Assembly: GCA_002813285.1 (NCBI GenBank)
Contig: PHTZ01000001.1
Location: 766,501 to 830,500, forward strand
Source of the DNA: Flavobacteriaceae bacterium MAR_2009_75
GTDB lineage: Bacteria > Bacteroidota > Bacteroidia > Flavobacteriales > Flavobacteriaceae
Reading direction: 5' to 3'
Length of the DNA stretch: 64,000 nucleotides
Within the stretch, counting starts at the first letter, position 1, and every line of letters begins with the position of its first letter. A model generated the notes under the pieces. It saw nothing but the letters and a program-made list of their open reading frames with translations, was not told the origin of the DNA and searched no databases. The translations under genes and the position numbers were made by a program. Below are positions 51,891 through 60,437 of this stretch, piece after piece.

Positions 51891-54839
51891 ATGAAGAAAG
51901 CTCTAATACTGTCATTCTTATTGCTAACTGCAATCTCCGTAGGTTACACGCAGGAGATAATGATAACCGGAAAGGTTGTCGATGACCAAGGGGTAGTTTT
52001 ACCCGGTAGCGATGTAATCATTAAAGGTACCACCAAGGGCACCACTACCAATTTTGACGGTGAGTTCACAATTGACGCGCCAGCAGACGCTATATTAATT
52101 TTCTCATCATTGGGTTTTGCGTCAAAGGAAATAAACGTTGACGGTAAAAAACAAATCGATATTATTCTCGTTCCTGCAGCCGAACAATTGTTAGAAACCA
52201 TTGTCATCGGCTCACGTAGACAGGGACGGTCGAAATTGGACACCCCCGTACCTGTAGATGTAATCAACATTTCTCAAGAAGCCATTAACATGCCACAGCA
52301 AGACATTTCACAGATGCTAACGGCAGCAGCGCCATCCTTCACTGCTTTTACGAGTGGAGGTGGCGACCTTTCTTCTTTTGTAAGCCAACCTAGTCTAAGG
52401 GGGCTCGCCGCTAGCCAAATGCTTGTGCTCGTCAACGGTAAACGAAGGCACACCTCTGCAATTTTGGCCGGCAACCAAACCGGTACCCCAGGCCCTGGTG
52501 TAGACATGAGGTTTATTCCCTCGATTGGTGTAGACCGTATAGAAATACTTAGAGATGGGGCATCGGCACAATATGGTTCCGATGCCATTGCCGGTGTAAT
52601 AAATATGGTAATGAAAAAGGGCACCGGTGAATTCAAAGGAACTTTGACTGCCGGAGCTTACACCAACAAAATTGGCTATGATGAATCTTCACTTACCCCT
52701 GAAGAAAGAGAACTCAATAGGTCTATCGATGGCTGGGACGGGCAGAATTTTCAATTTGACGGTAATTACGGTATTGGCTTTGAAAACGGAGGATACTTTA
52801 ATGCCTCTATAATGTTGGCCCAGTCGGAAAGGACCATACGGCCTACCGTTTTATCACTTGACAGAGCCCCTCTTTATGATAATTTATACCTAACAAATGG
52901 CCGAACTACCGTAAACGGAAATCCGATAATAACCAACCCAGAATTAATTGCCGCGCAAGCAAGTGGCGATGCCAACCTAATTAGCTCTCTTCAAACTGTA
53001 GAGGGTTTAATGGCCGCAAGAAATATTGAACAAATTGATGTTTCTACCTATTCGGGCCTTCCGGCAAAAACAAATATGAGCTTGGCTTTTAACTTAGAGA
53101 GTCCGTTAACGGAAACTTCCGATTTCTATGCCTTTGGCGATATTGGTTATCAGTATTCCGATGCTTATAGCTGCTTTTACAGAAGAGCTGCTCAATCAGA
53201 CAGGGCCAGTTATGATTTATTCCCCAATGGTTTTCGCCCACAAATCTATAATGACCAGTATAACATTTCATTGGCAGCGGGCATCACAGGTATGATCGGA
53301 GACTATGATTTCGACCTGAGCAATACCTTCGGCACCAACTCTGCACAATATGGAATGTTCAATACTTGGAATGCCAGTATCGGTACAGGTTCGCCGACTG
53401 ATATGAACCTCGGCACCCATAGTTTTTTACAAAATACCATCAATATGGATGCTTCTCATTTTTATGAAGACATTCTTTCAGGCCTAAACATAGCCTTTGG
53501 TGGTGAACTAAGATTCGAAAACTATATTATCGAAGCCGGACAGGAAGAAAGCTGGACAGCTGGAGATGCAGGGGTTATCACCGCAACAGAAGACAACCAA
53601 TCGTTGATCGGACCGGATGGCTTTCCTCTAGAAGATTTGAATGGAAATCCGTACGTAGACGAACTTGGAAATCCGACTACATTGGAATATGCCGGAGTTA
53701 GTCAATTATTGGTTAAAAATTACGCCTTGAACTGCCAGTGTTTTAGAGGATTCGCACCCGAAAACGAAGGCAATAGCTGGAGGTCAGTAATGGCAGCCTA
53801 TGTGGATATGGAGCTTGACCTGACCGAAGATTTTTTAATGTCAGGTGCGTTAAGAGTAGAAAACTACTCAGATTTTGGTAACGTATTGACCGGTAAATTG
53901 GCAGGTCGCTATGCAATTGGAGACAACTTTTCACTTCGAGGCTCTTTCAGTAGCGGATTCAGAGCACCCTCTTTACAAGAATTGAATTACTCGCACAGTT
54001 ATACATTTTTTATCGATTTGGTGCCCTTCGACGGTACCTTATACCCAAACAATAGTTCTGCAGCCAGTGCTTTGGGCATCGGAGCCTTACAAGAAGAAAG
54101 ATCTAGAAACTACAGCTTAGGTTTCACCACTAAAATTGGCAAGTTTGACGTAACTGTTGACGCTTATAAAATTGACATTTTCGACAGAATTTTTGAAACG
54201 GGGGAATTTGATTCTACCGACGCACCTGTGTTAGACCCAATAATCGGTAGCGGTTTGGCAAGTTTTAGGATCAACGGTGGTGATATAAGTACAAAAGGTA
54301 TAGAGGCGGTAGTTAATTACAATACTAGATTAGGTGATAGTAAATTAGGTTTTGTTTTGGCAGGTACTTTCAGAGAAAACAAATTCGAAGATGTTAATCT
54401 TCCTGATCTCAACACTAACCTTACCGATGAAGAATTAACCGATAACTACGTCAGTCGTTCATTAATCGGTCAGTTCGAAACCGGTACGCCGAGTAGCAAA
54501 ATTATCGGTACGGTCAACTATTCTATCGGTAAGTTCTCAGCTATGCTCAGAGGTACCAGATACGGGTCTGTACAAACTAGAGACAACAACCTAAGAACTT
54601 TAGTGCCTGAAGGCATACAAGGCTACGCCGATCAGTACTTTACGCCCGAGTTCACTACCGACGTAGGTCTAACTTACGAGTTTACTGATGCCTTAAGCTT
54701 AACAATTGGTGGCAACAATATTTTTAACGAGTATCCAGAAATATTAAGATACGAACTACGTGGATTTAATCTTTACTCTCAATACCAACAAGGTTCTGCA
54801 GGCGCCTATTATTTTGGAAGACTAACCATTAACTTGTAA
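51891..54839 (+). CDS. TonB-dependent outer-membrane receptor
   Basis: 982 residues from ATG 51891 (MKKALILSFLLLTAISVGYTQ, a signal peptide; in-frame starts at 51834 and 51882 are less likely). The N-terminal carboxypeptidase-like domain (about 22-100: ITGKVVDDQGVVLPGSDVII, GEFTIDAP) is common in Bacteroidota receptors. A plug domain (about 115-235: TPVPVDVINISQE, PSLRGLAASQMLVLVNGKRR, VDRIEILRDGASAQYGSDAI) precedes a 22-strand-type barrel ending in YYFGRLTINL. No SusD gene is adjacent, so it is a classical transporter, not a SusCD pair. The barrel holds unusual cysteines (AYSCFYRR; NYALNCQCFRG). It heads a same-strand block with a lipoprotein, a periplasmic aminotransferase and a permease. 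Confidence 0.93.
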   Translation: MKKALILSFLLLTAISVGYTQEIMITGKVVDDQGVVLPGSDVIIKGTTKGTTTNFDGEFTIDAPADAILIFSSLGFASKEINVDGKKQIDIILVPAAEQLLETIVIGSRRQGRSKLDTPVPVDVINISQEAINMPQQDISQMLTAAAPSFTAFTSGGGDLSSFVSQPSLRGLAASQMLVLVNGKRRHTSAILAGNQTGTPGPGVDMRFIPSIGVDRIEILRDGASAQYGSDAIAGVINMVMKKGTGEFKGTLTAGAYTNKIGYDESSLTPEERELNRSIDGWDGQNFQFDGNYGIGFENGGYFNASIMLAQSERTIRPTVLSLDRAPLYDNLYLTNGRTTVNGNPIITNPELIAAQASGDANLISSLQTVEGLMAARNIEQIDVSTYSGLPAKTNMSLAFNLESPLTETSDFYAFGDIGYQYSDAYSCFYRRAAQSDRASYDLFPNGFRPQIYNDQYNISLAAGITGMIGDYDFDLSNTFGTNSAQYGMFNTWNASIGTGSPTDMNLGTHSFLQNTINMDASHFYEDILSGLNIAFGGELRFENYIIEAGQEESWTAGDAGVITATEDNQSLIGPDGFPLEDLNGNPYVDELGNPTTLEYAGVSQLLVKNYALNCQCFRGFAPENEGNSWRSVMAAYVDMELDLTEDFLMSGALRVENYSDFGNVLTGKLAGRYAIGDNFSLRGSFSSGFRAPSLQELNYSHSYTFFIDLVPFDGTLYPNNSSAASALGIGALQEERSRNYSLGFTTKIGKFDVTVDAYKIDIFDRIFETGEFDSTDAPVLDPIIGSGLASFRINGGDISTKGIEAVVNYNTRLGDSKLGFVLAGTFRENKFEDVNLPDLNTNLTDEELTDNYVSRSLIGQFETGTPSSKIIGTVNYSIGKFSAMLRGTRYGSVQTRDNNLRTLVPEGIQGYADQYFTPEFTTDVGLTYEFTDALSLTIGGNNIFNEYPEILRYELRGFNLYSQYQQGSAGAYYFGRLTINL

Positions 54840-54871
54840 TTGAAGGTAACAGTAATATTAAAAAGAAGATT

Positions 54872-55369
54872 ATGAAAACATATAGAGCAATTATCTTAAT
54901 TCTTACGCTAACAATAGGCTTCACCTCTTGTGAACAAGAAAGATTAGAACCTGTATTAACAACTGCAGAAGGCGGTGGCACGCTCAATACATACATGGCA
55001 TACACCATCGAATCTACCGACCCTATGGGCTCCAATGTTTATGGCAGGGTGGTCTTTTACAACACCACTTTAGACCAAACTTTGGTTCAGGTATCATTAT
55101 ACAATACCATTGATGAAATTATGCACCCCGCGATTATTCTTAGCGGTGCCGTCGGTGATGAAACGACCACAATGACCGAATTAGATGACATTGACGGGTC
55201 TACCGGCGAATTTTCATCTAGTAAATTCTTTGTGGTTACCGATGAATCATATTATGATTCTTTGGCCGACCTAGATGCCCATATTAATATATATCTGAGT
55301 TCTGCAGATGATACCATCGTGGCTTCTGGCGATATAGGCGCTAATGCAGAACCGGTCGAAACAAACTAA
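54872..55369 (+). CDS. Small lipoprotein of unknown function (possibly CHRD-like)
   Basis: 165 residues with a lipoprotein signal (ILTLTIGFTSC, Cys20). The mature region is beta-rich (YGRVVFYNTTLDQTLVQVSL, HPAIILSG, DAHINIYLSSADDTIVASGD) and acidic. The alternation of VxVxL strands, a histidine near LSG, and a terminal DT-x-VA-x-GDIG is reminiscent of the CHRD domain, but this is weak. It starts 33 bases after the receptor stop codon and 35 bases before the aminotransferase gene. It could be a surface accessory to the receptor, by analogy with SusD-type partners, although it is far smaller. Confidence 0.7.
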   Translation: MKTYRAIILILTLTIGFTSCEQERLEPVLTTAEGGGTLNTYMAYTIESTDPMGSNVYGRVVFYNTTLDQTLVQVSLYNTIDEIMHPAIILSGAVGDETTTMTELDDIDGSTGEFSSSKFFVVTDESYYDSLADLDAHINIYLSSADDTIVASGDIGANAEPVETN

Positions 55370-55404
55370 AAATAGAACTTTTTTTAACTTAAATATATAG
55401 CACT

Positions 55405-56592
55405 ATGGAAAAATTAAACAGAAGAGCATGGTTGAAGCGAGGCGCTTTAACTGCTGCTGGGGCAATGGTAATGCCTCAACTTTCATTCGGGGAAACTCCT
55501 ATGGCCAAATTGAAATTCGATTCACAGGGCAGAACCATTTACAGTCCGTTTTTCAAAGAATTCAACGCAGAATCGTTTCCTGAGACCGGCAAGCTATTAG
55601 CGAAATTGAACGCGAACGAAAATCCCTATGGTCCATCTCCAATGGCCGTGAAAGCCTTTCAAGGCTCCACCAACCTTGGCAATAGATACGCTTGGAGAGA
55701 ATTATTTGATTTGATGGACAAAATTGCCGTCAAAGAGGGTGTGAAAATAGAAAATATTATGATGGGGCCCGGCTCCTCAGATTTGTTGGAGAAAACAGCC
55801 ATGGTCATGTTTGCAGAAGGGGGTAACGTAGTTTCTGCAGACCCTTCTTATATGTCTTTGATCAAAGTAGCTCAGGCAACAGGTGCATCTTGGAAACCCA
55901 TACCATTAAAAGAAGACTGGTCTCATGACCTAAAAGCCATGGAGGCCGCTATTGATGATGAGACTAAATTGGTCTATATCTGTAACCCCAATAACCCTAC
56001 CGGTAGCATGACCGATCACGCAGAGCTGGTAGATTTCTGCTCTCGTGTTTCTGAAAAAGTACCCGTATTTGTAGATGAGGCCTATATGGGCTTTCTAGAA
56101 GATGGCGACGAGAAGAGTATGGTTTCTCTAGTCGCCGAAGGAAAAGATGTAATCATTGCCAGAACCTTTTCAAAAATTCATGGTATGGCTGGTTTAAGGG
56201 TAGGCTATATCGCAGCATTAGAATCGACTTTAGATAAGATTCAAGATATTACAAGGGGCGGCATGGGTATTACCTACCCTTCCGTATATGCTGCTAGTGC
56301 TAGTATGGACGATGTTGAATTTCAGAACAAATCAAGAAAATTGAATGCCGAATGCCGAGAGTTTGTCTATGCGACCCTAGAGAAAATGGGGTATTCATAT
56401 GTGCCTTCTTCCACTAGTTTTATTTTGTTTCCCATAGAAATGGAAGGAAAGAAATTTCTTGAGAAAATGACTGCTGAGGGTGTAGGTGTGCGTGCGTTTG
56501 ATATCATGGACAAGAATTGGTGCCGTGTAAGCATGGGCACTATGGAAGAGATGAAAATCTTCGCCTCTGCATTACAGAAAGTGCTCGTTTAA
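55405..56592 (+). CDS. Tat-exported PLP-dependent aminotransferase (HisC-like class I/II)
   Basis: A 395-residue protein whose first 30 residues are a twin-arginine signal: NRRAWLKRGALTAAGAMVM with Arg6-Arg7, a hydrophobic stretch and LSFGE. The rest is a complete fold-type I aminotransferase related to histidinol-phosphate transaminase: LNANENPYGPSP, YICNPNNPTGSM, VFVDEAYMGF, and the PLP lysine in RTFSKIHGMAGLRVGY (Lys257). Tat exports folded, cofactor-loaded proteins, so a periplasmic, PLP-loaded enzyme is expected. The substrate is unknown; a biosynthetic HisC role is unlikely given the export signal and the absence of his genes. It sits between the receptor/lipoprotein and the permease on the same strand. 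Confidence 0.88.
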   Translation: MEKLNRRAWLKRGALTAAGAMVMPQLSFGETPMAKLKFDSQGRTIYSPFFKEFNAESFPETGKLLAKLNANENPYGPSPMAVKAFQGSTNLGNRYAWRELFDLMDKIAVKEGVKIENIMMGPGSSDLLEKTAMVMFAEGGNVVSADPSYMSLIKVAQATGASWKPIPLKEDWSHDLKAMEAAIDDETKLVYICNPNNPTGSMTDHAELVDFCSRVSEKVPVFVDEAYMGFLEDGDEKSMVSLVAEGKDVIIARTFSKIHGMAGLRVGYIAALESTLDKIQDITRGGMGITYPSVYAASASMDDVEFQNKSRKLNAECREFVYATLEKMGYSYVPSSTSFILFPIEMEGKKFLEKMTAEGVGVRAFDIMDKNWCRVSMGTMEEMKIFASALQKVLV

Positions 56593-56602
56593 GTTAAGTT
56601 AG

Positions 56603-56662
56603 CCCATTGAGTCGGGTTTGCGTGATGTTGCCTTGATACGTTAAAATCCGACTCTCTATGGG
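56603..56662 (+). promoter_or_regulatory. Interrupted inverted repeat before the permease gene
   Basis: CCCAT (56603-56607) and GAGTCGG (56609-56615) face CCGACTC (56648-56654) and ATGGG (56658-56662), giving a 12-pair stem with a three-base bulge and a 32-base loop. It begins 10 bases after the aminotransferase stop codon and ends 54 bases before the permease ATG. A following TTATTT tract is short. It may be a weak terminator or attenuator, or an mRNA-stability element between the two genes. Confidence 0.45.
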
Positions 56663-56716
56663 TTATTTCTATTTGCGCTTCAAATACAACTCGTACAACT
56701 TTAAAATATAAACCTT

Positions 56717-57871
56717 ATGAACTTCGCGCTTCAAAACACCTTAGAACTTGTGCTGATCATAGGTCTTGGTCTGCTACTACAGAAAAAGATAGCCAAGCAA
56801 GATCTTAAGGGTGTTAAAACAATAATTCTTAGTGTAGCCTTACCTGCCGTAATTTTCGTAGCCTTACTAAAAATCAAACTAGAAAGTTCGCTTTTAATAT
56901 TTCCTTTACTAGCATTGACCTTTAACCTCATTATGCTGGTATCTTCAAAGTATCTCTTGGGCGCATCACTACCTAAAGAACAAAAATCGAAGAGAAGAAC
57001 CATAATGATGTTGCTACCCTCTTTAGCACCCGGTCTTTCCTGTTTTCCCTTTATAGTCGTTTACCTTGGTGACGACTCTTTGGCACTTGCCGCACTTGCA
57101 GATGTGGGCAACAAAATTTTCGGGCTTATACTACTTTATATGCTTGCTATGCATTGGTATCATAGACGAGCCTTGAAAGATGCTAAAGCATCAACCTCAA
57201 GTAAACTTAAAAGTTTAGCTATGTCACTATTAAAAGAACCTATCAATATGGTTATCATTATAGGTCTGGTTCTATTGGCATTGGGGTTGAATATGGGGTC
57301 GTTACCCGTATTTTTACAAGGCACCATCGAGAAATTGAAAATTCTGATGACGCCGCTAGTACTCCTCTTTATTGGTATGGCAGTACGGATAAAATCAGGT
57401 GAATTTGGCGTTATTCTATCTTTATTAGCTAGACGTGCAGGAATCACTTTTTTACTATCTGCGATATTTGTCTTTATATTTTCTGCGTTGACACCTGCAT
57501 TAATTCTACTCTTGGTCGTTTTCCCTCAAAGCTCTTGTAGTTTTTGGCCATTTGCCCATATGAGCGCGGTCAGCGCCCTAGAAGATGGTGACGAACAAAA
57601 GAGCCCTACATTTGATATTAATTTTGCAGTTAATATCTTAGCTTGCTCTCTACCTTTTTCGACTATTTTAATAATCGGAATATTCTCCTTTAGCGAATTA
57701 TTTGTAAACCCATACGTGTTATTGGCTGCCAGTGGCACTATGATAGGACTATCATTTATACCTTCGATTTTCGCTAAACTAAAAAGCACTAAAGAAAGTG
57801 AGATTGAATCGGCCACCTTTGGCGAATATGTCGGTCTGAACACATCGCCACAACCTAGCGAAGATAGTTAG
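56717..57871 (+). CDS. Inner-membrane permease, AEC/auxin-efflux-like
   Basis: A 384-residue polytopic membrane protein with about ten hydrophobic helices arranged as two groups of five around a loop of small and charged residues (ALKDAKASTSSKLKS), as in the AEC / bile-acid-arsenite superfamily of secondary carriers. Possible substrate-site helix breaks are SVALPAVIFVALL in the first half and LLVVFPQSSCSFWPFAH in the second. The C-terminal tail is cytosolic and acidic. It is the last gene of the same-strand block headed by the TonB receptor and ends at a strong terminator. It probably moves the product of the periplasmic aminotransferase or its parent compound; this is inference from position. 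Confidence 0.7.
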   Translation: MNFALQNTLELVLIIGLGLLLQKKIAKQDLKGVKTIILSVALPAVIFVALLKIKLESSLLIFPLLALTFNLIMLVSSKYLLGASLPKEQKSKRRTIMMLLPSLAPGLSCFPFIVVYLGDDSLALAALADVGNKIFGLILLYMLAMHWYHRRALKDAKASTSSKLKSLAMSLLKEPINMVIIIGLVLLALGLNMGSLPVFLQGTIEKLKILMTPLVLLFIGMAVRIKSGEFGVILSLLARRAGITFLLSAIFVFIFSALTPALILLLVVFPQSSCSFWPFAHMSAVSALEDGDEQKSPTFDINFAVNILACSLPFSTILIIGIFSFSELFVNPYVLLAASGTMIGLSFIPSIFAKLKSTKESEIESATFGEYVGLNTSPQPSEDS

Positions 57872-57890
57872 GTGATAGATGTAGCAAATA

Positions 57891-57929
57891 AAAAAACCTC
57901 TGAAAGAACTGTTTCTTCAGAGGTTTTTT
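57891..57929. terminator. Bidirectional rho-independent terminator
   Basis: AAAAAACCTCTGAA (57891-57904) pairs with TTCAGAGGTTTTTT (57916-57929), a perfect 14-bp stem. It ends the receptor/permease block and the convergent small secreted protein gene. Confidence 0.92.
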
Positions 57930-57947
57930 CACTTTAAATTGTAATTT

Positions 57948-58286
57948 TTACTCTTTCACCTCAATGGGTACTTTGTAAACCACACCTTGCTCAAAAGTAC
58001 CTTTGGCCAATCTTTGAAAATCGACATTCTTTTTAATGAATTCGCTCAAAGCCGGACTTTCGGTTTCTATGGTAAGAATTCGTAAATAGTTACCTCTATC
58101 TACCGCCAATCGAACTTCGGCCTTATGCCCACGTATATCATCAGGAATATTAGGCACATCTAGCATTTTATAAACTTGAGATGCAACTGCTTTTGAAGGC
58201 ACTACATCTATCTCATAATCGGCTGCTATAGCCAGACCTGTATTTAACACAAGTGCTGCAATTAATGTATAAAAAATCTTTTTCAT
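57948..58286 (-). CDS. Small secreted protein, paralogue of 50390-50725
   Basis: 112 residues with a signal peptide (MKKIFYTLIAALVLNTGLAIA). It aligns with the protein at 50390-50725 over nearly all its length: SQVYKML against SQISEML, KAEVRLAVDRGNYLRILTIE against RAQVRFTLNNEQEIVVLSID, LSEFIKKNVDFQRL against LEDFVKAKLNYKKV, and FEQGVVYKVPIEVKE against YQEGKLYTVGVRIKR. The fold resembles the TonB C-terminal domain. It has its own unit on the minus strand, with terminators on both sides (57891-57929 and 58489-58523). The function is unknown. Confidence 0.75.
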   Translation of the reverse strand: MKKIFYTLIAALVLNTGLAIAADYEIDVVPSKAVASQVYKMLDVPNIPDDIRGHKAEVRLAVDRGNYLRILTIETESPALSEFIKKNVDFQRLAKGTFEQGVVYKVPIEVKE

Positions 58287-58488
58287 CTTTGGGATATTTA
58301 TTTGGTTTCCAACTAATTATCGTTAAAGATAATACAATAAAAGGTCTTTAAATTACGAGTTTGCTAAAATTTAACACCTTATAATATTAATAATTAAAAA
58401 TTAAGTAAAAATCTAACGAAAATGTAGTTTTTTCGTCGTTCTTGACTAAAACGTTTTCGTTTCATTTGAATATTTCAAAATTTTGAAT

Positions 58489-58523
58489 AAAAAAAGGGCA
58501 ATCTAAACGACTGCCCTTTTTTT
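58489..58523 (-). terminator. Rho-independent terminator of sucC
   Basis: AAAAAAAGGGCA (58489-58500) pairs with TGCCCTTTTTTT (58512-58523). It lies 24 bases after the sucC stop codon on the minus strand. Confidence 0.9.
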
Positions 58524-58546
58524 ATTTATCAATTTTCTGAACGCTT

Positions 58547-59740
58547 TTACGCCAATACTTCTTTGACTTTGTCGGCAGCCTCTTGAAATTGAACCGCTGA
58601 ATGAACGGCCAATCCTGAATTATCTATAATTTCTTTCGCCAGTTCAGCATTAGTACCCTGTAAACGAACAATAATTGGCACCTTTATGGCATCTCCCATA
58701 TTCTTATAGGCATCGACAACACCTTGCGCAACTCGATCACATCTTACGATACCTCCAAAAATATTGATCAATATCGCTTTTACCTCTGGGTCTTTAAGTA
58801 TGATCCGGAAAGCCTCTTCTACTCTCTTCGCATCTGCCGTACCACCTACATCTAAAAAGTTAGCTGGTTCGCCCCCGGCCATTTTAATAAGGTCCATCGT
58901 GGCCATTGCTAATCCGGCGCCGTTTACCATACATCCGACATTGCCATCTAAATCAACGTAATTAAGACCAACTTCACGTGCTTCGACCTCGATTGGGTTT
59001 TCTTCGCGTAAATCGCGCATTTCTGCGTACTGCTTTCTACGGAAAAGGGCATTATCATCAATAGAAACTTTGGCATCGACTGCCATAATCTTATCGTCGG
59101 AAGTCTTTAATACCGGGTTGATTTCGAACATACTCGAATCACTTTCGACATAGGCCTTATAAAGTGAAGTAACGAATTTGGTCATTTCTTTGAATGCTGT
59201 ACCCGATAAGCCTAAGTTGAAAGCTATCTTACGCGCTTGAAAAGGCAATAAACCTGTTGCTGGGTCTATTTCTTCCGTAAATATCAAATGAGGTGTGCTC
59301 TCGGCAACTTCCTCAATATCCATACCTCCCTCGGTAGAATACATTATCATATTTCTACTTGTTCCCCTATTCAAAAGAACTGACATATAGAACTCGTCAG
59401 GCTCACTATCCCCTGGGTAGTATACATCTTCGGCCACTAAAACCTTATGCACCTTTTTACCTTCGGCAGATGTTTGCGGTGTAATAAGATTCATACCGAT
59501 AATATTACCTGCCAACTCTTCCACTTCTTTCAGGTTCTTGGCCAACTTTACTCCGCCACCTTTACCTCTACCCCCAGCATGAACTTGGGCCTTGATAACG
59601 TGCCATCCGGTGCCAGTTTCAGCAGTCAGTTGTTTGGCAGCCTCTACAGCCTCCTTTGCATTGTGGGCCACGATACCACGCTGAATGCGCACACCAAAAC
59701 TGGCCAAAATTTCCTTTCCTTGATATTCGTGAAGATTCAT
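58547..59740 (-). CDS. sucC: Succinate-CoA ligase, ADP-forming, beta subunit
   Basis: A TCA-cycle enzyme that couples succinyl-CoA hydrolysis to nucleotide triphosphate synthesis, together with SucD. 397 residues: ATP-grasp domain (MNLHEYQGKEILASFGV, VHAGGRGKGGGVKLAKN, FEINPVLKTSDDKIMAVDAK) and a C-terminal CoA-ligase domain (GGTADAKRVEEAF, NIFGGIVRCDRVAQGVVDAY, VRLQGTNAELAKEII). sucD is not adjacent. A good promoter lies upstream and a terminator downstream, so the gene is monocistronic. Confidence 0.97.
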   Translation of the reverse strand: MNLHEYQGKEILASFGVRIQRGIVAHNAKEAVEAAKQLTAETGTGWHVIKAQVHAGGRGKGGGVKLAKNLKEVEELAGNIIGMNLITPQTSAEGKKVHKVLVAEDVYYPGDSEPDEFYMSVLLNRGTSRNMIMYSTEGGMDIEEVAESTPHLIFTEEIDPATGLLPFQARKIAFNLGLSGTAFKEMTKFVTSLYKAYVESDSSMFEINPVLKTSDDKIMAVDAKVSIDDNALFRRKQYAEMRDLREENPIEVEAREVGLNYVDLDGNVGCMVNGAGLAMATMDLIKMAGGEPANFLDVGGTADAKRVEEAFRIILKDPEVKAILINIFGGIVRCDRVAQGVVDAYKNMGDAIKVPIIVRLQGTNAELAKEIIDNSGLAVHSAVQFQEAADKVKEVLA

Positions 59741-59768
59741 ATGTAAGGGTATATTTTAGGTTCAGCAG

Positions 59769-59800
59769 CAAAAATAGGTAACTGCTGGTTGATTTTCCAA
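59769..59800 (-). promoter_or_regulatory. Predicted promoter of sucC
   Basis: On the minus strand: TTG (complement of CAA at 59798-59800), a 21-base spacer, then TATTTTTG (complement of 59769-59776). The predicted transcript start is near 59762, about 20 bases before the ATG. Confidence 0.6.
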
Positions 59801-59963
59801 TTTAGAAGCTGCAAATTCAAAAAAAATATGGAGGTAAAAGGTTCTGTGTCAAAGAGACTTTAAAATATCTTCACAGAACACATGGTCACAACCCAAAATT
59901 CTTCACGAATGCTATTATGAAATTCAATTTTATAATAACAGTTTTTGAAATGGATTGCTCAAT

Positions 59964-60335
59964 ATGAAAGAATACAGCATACTTGAAGTCCCGGCAAAAT
60001 ATTTTCTTGATGACGCAACATATCTCATAGATGAAGTCAAAGTTAGACAATAAGGTAGTAGAAAATTACTGTTCGGAGTAAAAGACATTGCCAAGGTTAT
60101 TATAAATGACGAAGAAAAAGAAGCATTACTCTTCAAATATGTTGCAGTCTGAAATAAGAAAAAAGAATACGTCGCCCTTATTTGTACTGGTAATACTAAT
60201 TTTATAGACTAGGTTAGTTTCGACAACCGCCTCAGGGCCTTTAAAAGAAAGGTGATAAAAAGCAGTAGCATTATTGACCTTGAGACCCTCCAAATCTTAG
60301 TGGAGAGCAGTCAAAGGATACTTTTCTCACCGTAA
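59964..60335 (+). pseudogene. Decayed coding remnant, possibly an IS4-like transposase fragment
   Basis: One reading frame stays protein-like from ATG 59964 to 60335 but is interrupted by TAA (60051), TGA (60150) and TAG (60210). The readable parts are KEYSILEVPAKYFLDDATYL, LLFGVKDIAKVIINDEEKEA and KKKEYVALICTGNTNF. The last piece resembles the strand of IS4-type DDE transposases that leads to the catalytic region (K-K-E-Y-x-A-L-I-C-T-D-T). The expected YxxRW-x-IE motif is not visible, and no terminal inverted repeats were found. More fragments may extend to about 60430. The surrounding 59741-60437 stretch has no intact gene. Confidence 0.4.
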
Positions 60336-60437
60336 GGACGTATTGTTAGAGGGAAAACTTTATGGGAAAAGAAATATTGAGGATACAGTCAACCAATATA
60401 ATCGCTGTTTTCAAAAGAACTTAATACCTCAGTGGGC

